Part shown: positions 17,636 to 26,785 of the stretch, one piece after another
Position numbering within the stretch: position 1 is the stretch's first letter
How the letters are laid out: the number at the start of each line of letters is the position of its first letter
Assembly: GCA_963760715.1 (NCBI GenBank)
Contig: CAVXDY010000008.1
Location: 1 to 64,000 of the forward strand
Source: CAVXDY01 sp963760715
GTDB lineage: Bacteria > Actinomycetota > Thermoleophilia > Miltoncostaeales > Miltoncostaeaceae
Reading direction: 5' to 3'
DNA: 64,000 bases
Notes under the pieces: generated by a model
What the model saw: only the letters and a program-made list of their open reading frames with translations
Database searches by the model: none
What the model was told of the DNA's origin: nothing
Program-made: the position numbers and the translations under genes

Positions 17636-19519
17636 GTGAGGCTCACCCTCCGCATTGCGCTCGCGTGCGCCGCCCTGCTCTCCCTCCCCACGGCCGCGCA
17701 CGCGGGCTTCACGTCCCAGCCGATCCGGATCTCCGGCGACACCGACGTCAGCACCTTCCCGGCGGTCGCCGCGGACGGCCGCGGCGACATGGTCGTCATC
17801 TGGACGGAGAGGGTCGCGACCGAATCCCGGCTGCTCGCGCGGCGCGTGCACCCGGACGGCACGCTCGGCGCGGTGCTGACGATCTCGGACGGCACGATGC
17901 TCCCGGTCCAGCGGGACGTGGTGGTCACCCCCGCCGGCCGGGCGCTCGTGGTGTGGAACGAGAGCACCACCGGGGCGGCGCCCCGCTTCCTGCGGGCGCG
18001 GTGGATCGAGGCCGACGACACGCTCGGCTCCCAGATCCTCCTGCGCAACGCAGGGGCCGGCGCCAGCGCCGATAACCCGGTCGCGACGGTGACCACGGAC
18101 GGCGACGCGACGGTCGCCTGGCGGAACTCCGTGAACATGCTGGTCGAGGCCCGCGAGGTCGGCGCGAACAGCGTCGCCGGGACGTTGCTGCAGCCCCCGG
18201 ACGGACCGGGCACGAGCGGCCCGGACATCGCTCCGACCGCGGCCGGCGGTGCCCTCGTGGCGTGGACCGGGCCGCCGGCGATCAGGGCGATGCCGGTCAA
18301 CGCCGCGGGCGCCGCGGGCACCGTCCAGACGCCGGTCGCGACCGGCGTCATCACGAGCCCCCGCCTGAGCAGCGGCGGCCCGGGCCGCATCCGCATCGTG
18401 TGGCCGCCCGTGGGGGAGATCGACCAGCAGCTCGCGGCGCTGGACGTCGACGCGGCCGGGGTGGCGGTCGGCGCGCGGCAGAGCCTCCTGGGCGGCACCG
18501 TGCCGGCCATGTTCCCGCAGGTCGCGGGCAACGCCGCGGGACGCTCCGTGGCGGCCTGGGACCAGGGCCTCGACGTCGCATCCCGCTTCATCGGCGCCGA
18601 CGGGATCCCCGAGCCGGCGACGTTCACGGCGCCCGCGCAGGCGCAGTTCGTCGGGGGGGCCGACGTGCTCGACGACGGGACCGGCATCCTGCTCTGGACC
18701 CAGGGGGAGCTCGGCAGCCCGCGCGCGCTCTGGAGTCGCGTGATCGGCCCCGACGGCATCCCGGCCGGACCGCAACAGCTCGCGCCCGCCAACGCCTCGT
18801 CCACCAGGATCGCCAGCTCGCCCGACGGCGTGGGCCTCGTGGTGTGGGACCAGGGTCCGGCCGACCTGAGCGGCGCCCCCACCCACGTCGAGGCCCTGCA
18901 GTTCCTGCCCCCGCCCAGCTGCGCGGACGCCTCGGCCACCGTGGTTCAGGGGCGCCCCACGCGCGTCTCGCTTGCCTGCACGGGGCTGCAGCTCACCGCG
19001 CCCCAGGTCCTGAGCGCGCCGGCGAACGGCTCGCTCAGCAGCGTGGATCCGGCGACCGGGAGCGTCGTCTACACCCCGCGGCCCGGCTTCAAGGGGAACG
19101 ACACGTTCACCTTCCGGGGCACGAACCGGGGCGGGCCGGGGCCGACCCAGACCGCCCGCATCACCGTCGGCAAGGACACCGTCGCGCCGGTGGTCCGGTC
19201 CTTCCGGGTCACCCTGAAGCGTGTGCGGCTGCGCACCGCCTTCCTGCCCCGGGCCAAGAAGCGGCCCGCCTTCCGGCTGAGGTTCTCCGAGCCGTCGACC
19301 GCCAAGATCACGATCCAGCGCCGCCGCGGCAAGCGCCTGCGCACCGTCGGGACGCTCGTGCTCCGCACGGCGGCCACCGACGCCACCCTGAGGTTGCCGA
19401 AGCGCCTTCGGGGGCGCGTCCTGGCCCCGGGCACCTACCGCGCGACACTGGTCGCCACCGATCTCGCCCTCAACCGCTCGGCGCCCGAACGCATCCGCTT
19501 CACCGTGACGCGCCGCTGA
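17636..19519 (+). CDS. Secreted repeat protein with Ig-like domain
   Basis: The 627-residue product begins with a signal peptide (LRIALACAALLSLPTAAHA), predicted to be cut after AHA. Residues 20-420 contain repeats of the type 'AADGRGDMVVIWTE / GRALVVWNES / GGALVAWTGP', a beta-propeller-like pattern. A cadherin- or Big-like domain follows (SLSSVDPATGSVVYTPRPGF, GNDTFTFRGTN), then a basic C-terminal domain of about 110 residues that may be another Ig fold. GTG start. Probably a cell-surface or extracellular protein; no catalytic motif seen. Confidence 0.7.
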   Translation: MRLTLRIALACAALLSLPTAAHAGFTSQPIRISGDTDVSTFPAVAADGRGDMVVIWTERVATESRLLARRVHPDGTLGAVLTISDGTMLPVQRDVVVTPAGRALVVWNESTTGAAPRFLRARWIEADDTLGSQILLRNAGAGASADNPVATVTTDGDATVAWRNSVNMLVEAREVGANSVAGTLLQPPDGPGTSGPDIAPTAAGGALVAWTGPPAIRAMPVNAAGAAGTVQTPVATGVITSPRLSSGGPGRIRIVWPPVGEIDQQLAALDVDAAGVAVGARQSLLGGTVPAMFPQVAGNAAGRSVAAWDQGLDVASRFIGADGIPEPATFTAPAQAQFVGGADVLDDGTGILLWTQGELGSPRALWSRVIGPDGIPAGPQQLAPANASSTRIASSPDGVGLVVWDQGPADLSGAPTHVEALQFLPPPSCADASATVVQGRPTRVSLACTGLQLTAPQVLSAPANGSLSSVDPATGSVVYTPRPGFKGNDTFTFRGTNRGGPGPTQTARITVGKDTVAPVVRSFRVTLKRVRLRTAFLPRAKKRPAFRLRFSEPSTAKITIQRRRGKRLRTVGTLVLRTAATDATLRLPKRLRGRVLAPGTYRATLVATDLALNRSAPERIRFTVTRR

Positions 19520-19672
19520 GCGGCGAGCTCAGCGCCGCGGGCAGGGCGGGAGGGGGTAGCCGGCGCACGCTCGCGAGCAGCCTGGTTCCCTGGAGGCGGC
19601 CCGAAAGCGAGCGCCAGCGGCGCCGATGTCACGGATACCGCTGCCAGGCCGCTCGCGCGTCATCCTTCCTCG

Positions 19673-19948
19673 ATGAGATTCGCGGGGGGCAAGATCGAGA
19701 CTCCTGGGCCGTGCGGTGGTGACCGAGTACGGCTCGCGAATCGATCGCGTACACGACGTCCGCGGCGAGTTGACGGACGATCGCCTTCGCGTGACCGGCC
19801 TCATCGCCGGCGGCCTCGGCGTGTTCGAGCGGCTGGGGTGCGCCGAGCGGACCCCGTCGGACCCGAAGCGGCGAAGCGGCACTCCCAGGTAGTCATCGTG
19901 CGGGACAGAGTCGTGAGCGCCGGTGACGTGATCGTGGTCCGCGGCTAA
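19673..19948 (+). pseudogene. PRC-barrel-like protein remnant, frame-broken
   Basis: Protein-like sequence runs LLGRAVVTEYGSRIDRVHDV then GELTDDRLRVTGLIAGGLGV in one frame from about 19701 to 19888, and the end (VVIVRDRVVSAGDVIVVRG) lies in another. This is the pattern of small PRC-barrel proteins. Removing the C at 19696 (GATCGAG) would create an ATG followed directly by RLLGRAVV, a natural start; a second break lies near 19835. Either a decayed gene or one carrying sequence errors. The flanking parts of 19520-20023 hold nothing else I can identify. Confidence 0.4.
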
Positions 19949-20023
19949 CTCGACCACCGAGACGGCCATTGACAGTCTGGCCTCACTCGTAAATGTTCCC
20001 GCCCCACAATCGAGGGGGGTGGG

Positions 20024-20899
20024 GTGGGAGCGAGACGTACTGCCGCAGCGGCGGTGATCGCCGGTCTGTCCGTGATGGCCGTTGCGCCGGGGCTCTTCTC
20101 AGCCGCGGCCGCCGGCACGAAAACCTTCGGCGACCCGGTCGGCGACGCCGGGACCGGGTTCGACGTGACGGGCGTCACCGTCGCCAACGACAACGCGGGC
20201 AAGCTCACCTTCGCGGTCAGCCTGCCGGCGGTCGCGACCCCGCCCGCGAACATGTGGGTCTTCATCGGCCTCGACACCGACCTGAAGCCCACCCCCGGAG
20301 GCCAGGGGTTGGACTACACGATCGTCGTCGCGAAGGGCGGCGTCCTTCTCTTCAAGCCGACGGCGTCCGGCCCCGGATCGCCGTTGATCCCCCCTTCGCT
20401 GTCAACGAGCTTCCAGCAGGGCGTGATGACCGTGGCCATCAACCTCCGGGACATCGGGGCCCCCCGGTTCTTCGGGTTGAGCGTCGCCTCTTTCACCGAG
20501 CTTCCCGACGGTTCGCTCGACACCGTCAACAACGTCAACTCGGCCCCCGACACCGGGATGGTCCTGCACGAGGTGAAGCTGCCCACGAAGCTCCTCGTGC
20601 GCTCCTCGAGCCTCTCGCCCGCACGGCCGTCGGCCGGCGCCGAGTTCCGCGCGGGGATGTCCGTCCGCGACGTCACCTTCGGCTCGCCGGGCGAGCCGGC
20701 CGCCGGGGGTGCCGTGAAGTGCACCTTCACGATCGGCGGGCGCCCGGTCACCACCCGCGGATCGCTCACGCGCGCCGGCCGCGCGACCTGCCGTGGGCGC
20801 GCCCCCGCCGACTCGGCAGGCAAGGGCCTGACGGGCACGATCCGCTATCGACAGGGCACGGCGACGATCTCGCGTACCTTCGCGGGTCGCGTCCGGTAG
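20024..20899 (+). CDS. Secreted hypothetical protein
   Basis: The 291-residue product has a signal peptide (AAAAVIAGLSVMAVAPGLFS, cut near AAAAG) followed by KTFGDPVGDAGTGFDVTGV, a lead-in often found in secreted beta-sandwich proteins of actinobacteria. The last 90 residues look like a second domain with two cysteines (VKCTF and ATCRG) that could form a disulfide. GTG start behind a purine-rich stretch. No enzyme motif; family unassigned. Confidence 0.6.
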   Translation: MGARRTAAAAVIAGLSVMAVAPGLFSAAAAGTKTFGDPVGDAGTGFDVTGVTVANDNAGKLTFAVSLPAVATPPANMWVFIGLDTDLKPTPGGQGLDYTIVVAKGGVLLFKPTASGPGSPLIPPSLSTSFQQGVMTVAINLRDIGAPRFFGLSVASFTELPDGSLDTVNNVNSAPDTGMVLHEVKLPTKLLVRSSSLSPARPSAGAEFRAGMSVRDVTFGSPGEPAAGGAVKCTFTIGGRPVTTRGSLTRAGRATCRGRAPADSAGKGLTGTIRYRQGTATISRTFAGRVR

Positions 20900-20936
20900 G
20901 CCCCCGCCCGGGCCCGGCCGCGCAAGTGGCGCGATC

Positions 20937-20959
20937 GCCGGAGTAGCTCAGCTGGTAGA
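20937..20959 (+). pseudogene. 5' fragment of a tRNA gene
   Basis: GCCGGAGTAGCTCAGCTGGTAGA has the acceptor 5' strand, the universal U8-A9 position and the D-arm of an elongator tRNA. Downstream there is no anticodon stem, no GGTTCGAATCC T-arm and no CTCCGGC acceptor partner, so the gene is truncated after about 23 bases. It could be the scar of an integration/excision or deletion event. Confidence 0.5.
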
Positions 20960-21108
20960 TGCGCGGCGGCGCAGGTTGCGTTCCTCGCGGAGGATCGCGG
21001 TGACCGGCACGCGGGCGTGGAGGCCCCGGCAGGTCCAGAACCTCCCGATCACCGGGGGGCCACCGGTGTTGATTCCCGCGCGGCAGCGGGTCGAGCCGGG
21101 GGGCGCGG

Positions 21109-22062
21109 TCAGCCCGCGATGTGCGGCACCACGCGCTCGGCGAGCAGCTCGAGCTGGCGCACCTCGTCCCCGAGCGGCCAGAAGAACAGCCGCCGGGCCC
21201 CCGCGTGCGCGAAGGCGCTCAGGCGCTCCGCGCAGACCTCCGCCGGGCCGATCGGGAGCGAGAGCTCGCGCAGCGCCTCGACGGGCCGTCCGAGCAGCGG
21301 GCTGAGGACGTCGGCGAGCACCCGATCGGCCGCGGCGCGGTCCTCGGTCACGTAGGCCCACAGGGTGGCGATGCCGTTGTCGAACCGATCGGGGTCGTCG
21401 CCGCGGGCGGCGACGTGTTCCCGAACGCGCGCCCACGAGGCGGCGAAGCGCTCCGGGGTGGTGTTGTAGCCCGAGGCCAGCCAGCCGTCGGCGAGCTCCG
21501 CCGCGCGCCGCAGCCCGCGTGAGCCACCCCAGCCGGCCAGCCAGAGGGGCGGCCGTCCGGGATGCGCGGGGGGCGGCTCGAGCGTGACGCCGGCGGTCGA
21601 GTAGAAGCGGCCGGTGAAGGGCTCGGCGTCACGGCCGAGCAGCGCCCGGACGGCCCTGACCGCCTCCTCGAACCGCGCGAACCGATCCTCGGCCGGAACG
21701 CCGCCGACGACGTAGTCGCGCTCGGACGAGCCCGGGCCGAGCCCCGCGACGAACCTGCCGTTCGAGAGCAGGTCCAGGGCCGCGAAGGCCTTGGCCGCCT
21801 GCGCCGGCCCGCGGACGGCGGGAAGGCAGATCGTCGTCGCCAGCCCCAGATCCCCCGAGACGTCCATCACGGCCGCGAGGGCGGTGAGCCCGTCGAGCCA
21901 CGGCCGGCGGAACACCAGGTGGTCGTTGGCGCACAGCCAGCGGTACCCCAGCCGGGACGCCGCCTCCGCGTGAGCACGGAGCCCGGCCGGGGACGGAGCC
22001 CCCTCCGAGAAGGGGATGAGGGGAAGGTGCGCGCCGATCTCCATGGCTCGGCGCGATCTCAT
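21109..22062 (-). CDS. LLM-class flavin-dependent oxidoreductase
   Basis: The protein of about 317 residues follows the luciferase-like monooxygenase fold: GAHLPLIPFSEG at the start, GYRWLCANDHLVF, LGLATTICLPAVRGPAQAAK, ALDLLSNGRFVAGLGPGSS and DRFARFEEAVRAVRALL are typical signatures; PPLWLAGWGGSRGLRRAAE sits at the cofactor face. Actinobacterial members commonly use F420 or FMN. I start at the ATG at 22062, which has GGAG six bases upstream; 22044 is the alternative. Substrate unknown. Confidence 0.75.
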   Translation of the reverse strand: MRSRRAMEIGAHLPLIPFSEGAPSPAGLRAHAEAASRLGYRWLCANDHLVFRRPWLDGLTALAAVMDVSGDLGLATTICLPAVRGPAQAAKAFAALDLLSNGRFVAGLGPGSSERDYVVGGVPAEDRFARFEEAVRAVRALLGRDAEPFTGRFYSTAGVTLEPPPAHPGRPPLWLAGWGGSRGLRRAAELADGWLASGYNTTPERFAASWARVREHVAARGDDPDRFDNGIATLWAYVTEDRAAADRVLADVLSPLLGRPVEALRELSLPIGPAEVCAERLSAFAHAGARRLFFWPLGDEVRQLELLAERVVPHIAG

Positions 22063-22199
22063 CACGACTCCGCCCGCCGCGCGAGCGATGGATCTCAGGG
22101 CCCCGGCGGATCTCTCTTGGAAACGGCGGCGAGAGGAACGGGGGTCAAACGCGGCGACCGCGACATCCCCCATCAGGCACGAGCTCAGGAGGTCACGGA

Positions 22200-22517
22200 A
22201 TGAGGCGCGTGATGGTTCGCTACCGGGTGAGGCCCGACCAGGCCGCCGCGAACGAGGAGCTCGTCCGCGCGGTCTACGAGGAGCTGGAGCGCACGCAGCC
22301 GGCGGGACTCCGGTACGCGACGTTCCAGCTCGAGGACGGCGTGAGCTTCGTCCACCTCGCCTCGACCGAGACCGGGGACGGGCACAACCCGCTCTCCGAC
22401 GTGGAGGCGTTCAAGGTGTTCCAGGAGGAAATCCGCGACCGGTGCGACGAGGCCCCGGTCGCCACCGTGCTCCGCGAGATCGGCTCCTACCGCCTCTTCG
22501 GCGACCGCGCGGGATGA
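22200..22517 (+). CDS. Small ferredoxin-fold (ABM-like) protein
   Basis: At 105 residues, with MVRYRVRPDQAAANEELVRA, LRYATFQLEDGVSFVHLAS and AFKVFQEEI, this resembles dimeric alpha-beta barrel (antibiotic biosynthesis monooxygenase-like) proteins. AGGAGG precedes the ATG at ideal spacing. Its stop overlaps the start of the VOC gene as ATGA, opening a four-gene set that includes a sigma factor. Confidence 0.55.
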   Translation: MRRVMVRYRVRPDQAAANEELVRAVYEELERTQPAGLRYATFQLEDGVSFVHLASTETGDGHNPLSDVEAFKVFQEEIRDRCDEAPVATVLREIGSYRLFGDRAG

Positions 22518-22906
22518 TCAATCCCGTGGTCCACCTCGAGCTGCACACGGGCGATCTGCCGGGAGCCTGCGCGTTCTACGCGCAGCTCCTGTGCTGGCTC
22601 CCGGAGCGCATCGACGCCGGGCGCGGCTCGTACCTCATGCTCGAGCTGGGCGGCGGTGTCGGGGGCGGGATCGTCGAGTGCGGCACCCGCCGCCCGCGCT
22701 GGCTGCCCTACGTCGAGGTCAACCGGGTCGACGAGGTCACCGACCGGGCGCGCCGGCTCGGGGCGTCCGTGTTGCTGGAGCCCCGCGAGGGCCCCGAGGG
22801 CTGGCGCAGCGTCGTCGCCAGCCCCGAGGCCGGGGAGATCGCGTTCTGGCAGCCGAAGGGTCTCCCGTCACCGACGGCGTGTGTCGCGCCCCGTGACCTG
22901 GTCTGA
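22514..22906 (+). CDS. VOC/glyoxalase-superfamily protein
   Basis: The 130-residue protein shows the paired beta-alpha-beta-beta-beta units of the vicinal oxygen chelate fold: VVHLELHTGDLPGACAFYAQ and LPYVEVNRVDEVTDRARRLG, ending EIAFWQPKG. Histidine and glutamate positions of the metal site are partly kept. Likely an enzyme or resistance protein for a small molecule; substrate unknown. Coupled by ATGA to the preceding gene. Confidence 0.65.
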   Translation: MINPVVHLELHTGDLPGACAFYAQLLCWLPERIDAGRGSYLMLELGGGVGGGIVECGTRRPRWLPYVEVNRVDEVTDRARRLGASVLLEPREGPEGWRSVVASPEAGEIAFWQPKGLPSPTACVAPRDLV

Positions 22907-22913
22907 TGCAGAG

Positions 22914-23963
22914 ATGAGCTCCTCTCCGGCGGCGTCGACCGCGAACGAGGGCCAACTGCTCGAGGCCGCCCGGCGGGGCGACGAGGACGCCTACGGCCGG
23001 CTGGTGGGGCCCCATCGCTCCGCGCTTCTCGCCCACTGCTACCGGATGCTCGGCTCGGTGCCGGACGCCGAGGACGCGCTTCAGGAGGCGCTGCTGCGCG
23101 CCTGGCGCGGGCTGGCCCGGTTCGAGGGCCGGAGCGCGTTCCGGTCCTGGCTGTTCACGATCGCGACCAACGCCTGCCTCCGGGCGATCGAGCGTCGGCC
23201 CCGGCGGGTGCTCCCGATCGACTACGGGCCGGCGGCCGATCCTCACGAGGGCCCCGGCGCGCCGCTCGTCGAGTCGGTGTGGGTGGACCCCTATCCGGAT
23301 GAGAGGCTCGGCCTGGAGGGCGGCTTCGCCGGCCCCGAGGCCCGCTACGAGCAGCGCGAGAGCGTCGAGCTGGCGTTCATCGCGGCGCTCCAGCACCTGC
23401 CGGCTCGGCAGCGGGCCGTGCTGATCCTCCGGGACGTGCTCGGCTACTCGGCTCGCGAGGTCGCCGATGCGCTCGAGACGACGCCGGCCTCGGTCTACAG
23501 CGCGCTGCAGCGCGCCCACCGGACGGTGGACGAGAGGCTCCCCGGGCAGAGCCAGCAGGCCACGCTGCGCGCGCTCGGCGACGCCGGGCTGCGGGAGGTC
23601 GTGGACGGCTACGTCGATGCGTGGGAGCGCGGTGACGCGGACGCGGTCCTCGCGATGCTGGCCGAGGACGCCACGATGGCCATGCCCCCGATGCCGGCCT
23701 GGTACCGCGGTCGCGACGCGGTGGCCGACTTCCTCCGGGGCTGGCCGCTGGCGGGCGGCCTTCGCTGGCGCCTGGTTCCCGTCCGCGCGAACGGGCAGAC
23801 GGCTTTCGGGACCTACCTCTGGGACACGGACAAGGAGAGCTTCATGCCGCACGGCGTCAGCGTGGTCACCCTGCGCGACTCCCGGATCGCGGAGGTCACG
23901 ACCTTCCTCGACCCCGCGGCCTTCGGGCGCTTCGGGCTGCCGGATGAGATGGGTCCCTCATGA
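22914..23963 (+). CDS. Sigma-70 factor with SnoaL-like C-terminal domain
   Basis: The 349-residue protein has sigma region 2 (HRSALLAHCYRMLGSVPDAE, DALQEALLRAW), region 4 (LPARQRAVLILRDVLGYSAREV, SVYSALQRAHRTV) and then a SnoaL/NTF2-like domain of about 120 residues (GYVDAWERGDADAVLAMLAEDA). This is the architecture of the ECF41-like and TIGR02960-type sigma factors, in which the fused domain regulates activity and replaces a separate anti-sigma factor. It sits behind enzyme genes that may be its targets. Confidence 0.82.
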   Translation: MSSSPAASTANEGQLLEAARRGDEDAYGRLVGPHRSALLAHCYRMLGSVPDAEDALQEALLRAWRGLARFEGRSAFRSWLFTIATNACLRAIERRPRRVLPIDYGPAADPHEGPGAPLVESVWVDPYPDERLGLEGGFAGPEARYEQRESVELAFIAALQHLPARQRAVLILRDVLGYSAREVADALETTPASVYSALQRAHRTVDERLPGQSQQATLRALGDAGLREVVDGYVDAWERGDADAVLAMLAEDATMAMPPMPAWYRGRDAVADFLRGWPLAGGLRWRLVPVRANGQTAFGTYLWDTDKESFMPHGVSVVTLRDSRIAEVTTFLDPAAFGRFGLPDEMGPS

Positions 23964-24379
23964 GCGCCCCGGCCGGTGACGGAACGCCCGCCGACCTCTG
24001 GGTCCTCGCGACCCCCAGCGGGCAATCCGAGTTCCAGGCCTACCGCGACGAGACGCTCGACCCTCCGGCCCTGGTGGTTCGGGTCGGCACGACCGAGCTG
24101 CGCTACCGGCTGAGCTGCATCACCGATCTGCGGGAGATGCTCGTCGCGCACGGCGACTGGATGCCGCTGGGCAGCGCCGACGAGCAGAAGCCGGCCGCGG
24201 AGGGGACCGTCGAGGCCTGGGCGCGTTCCGACGACAATCCCGCCGGCGGCTGGTACGGGCTCAAGAAGGGCCTGCGGGGCCGGTTCGCCAATTACGTGCC
24301 GCCCGTGCTCGAGCGCCTCGGCCTGGCCGAGGTGGAGCACAACGCGCGCAACAACCGGATGCGGGCGCTCTCACCGTGA
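23960..24379 (+). CDS. Conserved hypothetical protein
   Basis: The 139-residue protein overlaps the sigma gene by 4 bases. It has WVLATPSGQSEFQAYRDET at the start, WMPLGSADEQKPAAEGTVEA in the middle and GGWYGLKKGLRGRFANYVPP near the end, a motif set I associate with a small conserved actinobacterial family of unknown function. No membrane helix or catalytic signature. Context suggests it belongs to the sigma factor's regulon or modulates it. Confidence 0.6.
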   Translation: MSAPAGDGTPADLWVLATPSGQSEFQAYRDETLDPPALVVRVGTTELRYRLSCITDLREMLVAHGDWMPLGSADEQKPAAEGTVEAWARSDDNPAGGWYGLKKGLRGRFANYVPPVLERLGLAEVEHNARNNRMRALSP

Positions 24380-24393
24380 ACCGCGCGGCCTCG

Positions 24394-25594
24394 CTAGCGG
24401 AGCGGCGCGCTCGGGAGGGGCTCCGGCTCGGGCTCGACGTCGCTCCGCCGGCCGATCGCGCCGGCCAGCATCGGGAAGACGAGCACGGACAGCAGCCCCG
24501 CCCCCACGAGCGCGGCGGCGTTCTCGGGCAGCATGACCCCGGTCGAACAGCCCGATCTGGGCGATTGCAACGATCAACGGCAATCCGGTGGCGGCGTAGA
24601 GCGCAAGCTGCAGCGGCTCGCGACCGGGTAGGCGCGAGCGGAAGACGAGGAACACGGAGAGCCCACGCACCGCGAGCAGGAGGACGAAGAAAGCGAGGAG
24701 TCGCGCCGGGTAGTCCAGAATCGATTGAACGTCCACCTGCATTCCGGAAACCACGAAGAACACGGGGATGAAGAAGCCGAACGCGAGCCCGTCGATCTTG
24801 CGCTCGAGGCTTTCGTTCCCCTCGGGAAGGGTCACGCGCAGGACGACGCCGGCGGCGAAGGCGCCGAGCACGACGTCGAGCCCGAGCTCTCCTGAGAGCC
24901 ATAGCAGGGCGACCAGCAGGAGCAGGGTGATCCTCACCGGGGTCTGAGACGAGCTCTCTGACCCGAGCCCCACGAGGTCGGCGATCCACCCTTCCTTGAG
25001 CCGTCCGGTCGCGCGCGACAGCATGAGCGCGATCAATCCGAAGCCGAGGAGCAGCGCCAGCGACTCCCAGGCCCCGCGGGCGCTGAGGAACACGGAGATC
25101 GCGACGATCGGGGCGAACTCGCCGACGGCGCCGTTGGAGAGGATGGCGCGACCGAGGGGCCCCTCGGTCGCGCCGGCGTCGCGGAGGATCGGCAGCAACG
25201 TGCCCAGCGCCGTCGTGGTGAGGGCGATGGCCACCGGGAGGAAGGCGTCGACGAAGGAGGTGGTGGCGAGGGCGCCGACCACCGCCAGTGAGACGGCGAG
25301 CGAGAGCGCCCATGCCACGCCGGCGGCCGCCCCCTCGGCGCCCCGCAGCACCGAGAGGTCGAGCTCGAAACCCGCGACGAAGAAGAGGAACCCGAGCCCG
25401 ACGTTGGCGATCAGCAGGATCGCCGAGTCGGTCTGGGCCAGGTCGAGCACGTGCGGACCCACCACCACGCCGGCTCCGAGCAGGAGGACCACCTCGGGCA
25501 CCCTCCGCCCAGGGACCGCGGAGACGATCAGCGGCACGATCGCCGCGACCAGAACGACGACGAAGAGGGAGTCGAGCCCCTCGGGGAGTTCCAT
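24394..25594 (-). CDS. CPA2-type cation:proton antiporter, one frame break
   Basis: About 399 residues with 11-12 hydrophobic segments, beginning ELPEGLDSLFVVVLVAAIVP and including VPEVVLLLGAGVVVGPHVL, GFLFFVAGFELDLSVLRG (conserved acidic residues of the Na+/H+ exchanger fold) and LSNGAVGEFAPIVAISVFL. It would exchange Na+ or K+ for protons. The frame is lost near 24544, at GGTCGAAC on the + strand; removing its C gives IGLFTGVMLPENAAALVGAG and a natural end at 24394 with an acidic tail. Start ATG at 25594 chosen over the longer open frame, which is not membrane-like. Confidence 0.75.
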
Positions 25595-25810
25595 CGTGCG
25601 CCCTCCGCCCGGCTCGCTCGTCAGCCGAAGCCGAGACGGATCGGCGAGCGCCGCGCGTGCCGGGCGCGGACCGTCCCCCCCTCGTCCGCGGTCGTGGGGA
25701 TCGGGCCGCCGGGGGTCAACGGGTGCACGGCGCAAGTATCCCGGCTCGATCGGCCGCGAGGAAAGGCCGCCGCCCGACGCGCCGCGCCGGGCCCTGCCGA
25801 CCGCCGTGGG

Positions 25811-26677
25811 CTACCAGTACCGGGGCTGCGACAGCTCGGCGCCGCAGGCGCACCTGCCGTCGGCGTCCGGCTGAGCCATCCGGCCGCAGGCGTCGCAACG
25901 AGCCCACATGCCGTTCAGGCGGTGCGGTGCCCAGACGCCGGTCTGGCCGCCGCTCCCGAGCTCGGAGCCGAAGAAGAGGCGCATCGCCTCGGCGTGGGCC
26001 GGGCTCTCCCTGAGCTGAGCGGGGTCGTCCGGACCCTCCCAGGCGGTGATGGTGTACATCCGGCGCCCCACGGCGATCCCGAGCCAGCTGATGAAGCCCG
26101 GCGCGGCGAGCAGGTCGGTGACGACGGCGCGCGAGCGGTCGCGGATCTCCTCGACCTCCTCCGGCGAGCGCGCCTCGAGCACCGTCAGGCTGACCGCGCC
26201 CGGCTCGGCCGCCGAGGCCGACACGTACGTGGTGACGCCGAACTCGTACGGCCCGACGCGCGCCGGCTGCACGACCACCTGCATCCCGAGCTGCCGGGGA
26301 ATGACCGCCGAGTCGAAGTAGCCGACGACCGATCGGACGCGATCGCCGGCGACCGCGATGACGTCGGCGCCCGGGAGCCGGACCGCCCGCCCGGACGGGG
26401 GCAGTCCCTGGAACGGGCCGTCGTTCGTGCCGGTCATGACCCACTGGGCCGCGACCGACCCGTCGGGACGCGTGCCGGAGCTCTCGATCTCGAAGGCCAG
26501 GTCGGGGAACGCGGTGAAGAGCCCGCCGGCGTAGCCGGCGGTCGCCGCGGGGCCGATGCCGTCGGGGACGAGCGGGTCCGTATAGGTCCCCCCCTCCGCG
26601 AAGACGGCGGCGATGGCCTCCGGATCGCGCCTGTTCCAGGCGTCGAAGTAGCGCTCGGCGACGGCTGATGGGTCCAT
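25811..26677 (-). CDS. SnoaL-ABM-zinc-ribbon fusion protein
   Basis: The 288-residue product has three parts: a SnoaL-like domain at 1-130 (ERYFDAWNRRDPEAIAAVFA, GIGPAATAGYAGGLFTAFPD), an ABM-like ferredoxin-fold domain at about 140-240 (SLTVLEARSPEEVEEIRD, FISWLGIAVGRRMYTITAWE) and a C-terminal zinc ribbon at about 258-282 (CDACG...CACG). The first two are small-molecule enzyme folds; the ribbon may bind nucleic acid or a partner. GGGAGGTG precedes the ATG. Function unknown. Confidence 0.6.
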   Translation of the reverse strand: MDPSAVAERYFDAWNRRDPEAIAAVFAEGGTYTDPLVPDGIGPAATAGYAGGLFTAFPDLAFEIESSGTRPDGSVAAQWVMTGTNDGPFQGLPPSGRAVRLPGADVIAVAGDRVRSVVGYFDSAVIPRQLGMQVVVQPARVGPYEFGVTTYVSASAAEPGAVSLTVLEARSPEEVEEIRDRSRAVVTDLLAAPGFISWLGIAVGRRMYTITAWEGPDDPAQLRESPAHAEAMRLFFGSELGSGGQTGVWAPHRLNGMWARCDACGRMAQPDADGRCACGAELSQPRYW

Positions 26678-26785
26678 GGCGCACCTCCCGGCGCAGGAGC
26701 TTGGGCGACGCGGACGTGCTCATTCTGTTGCGGGGGCCGTCTCCGTGTACAGCGACCATCGCCAGAATCCGGCACCCTTCCCGGC

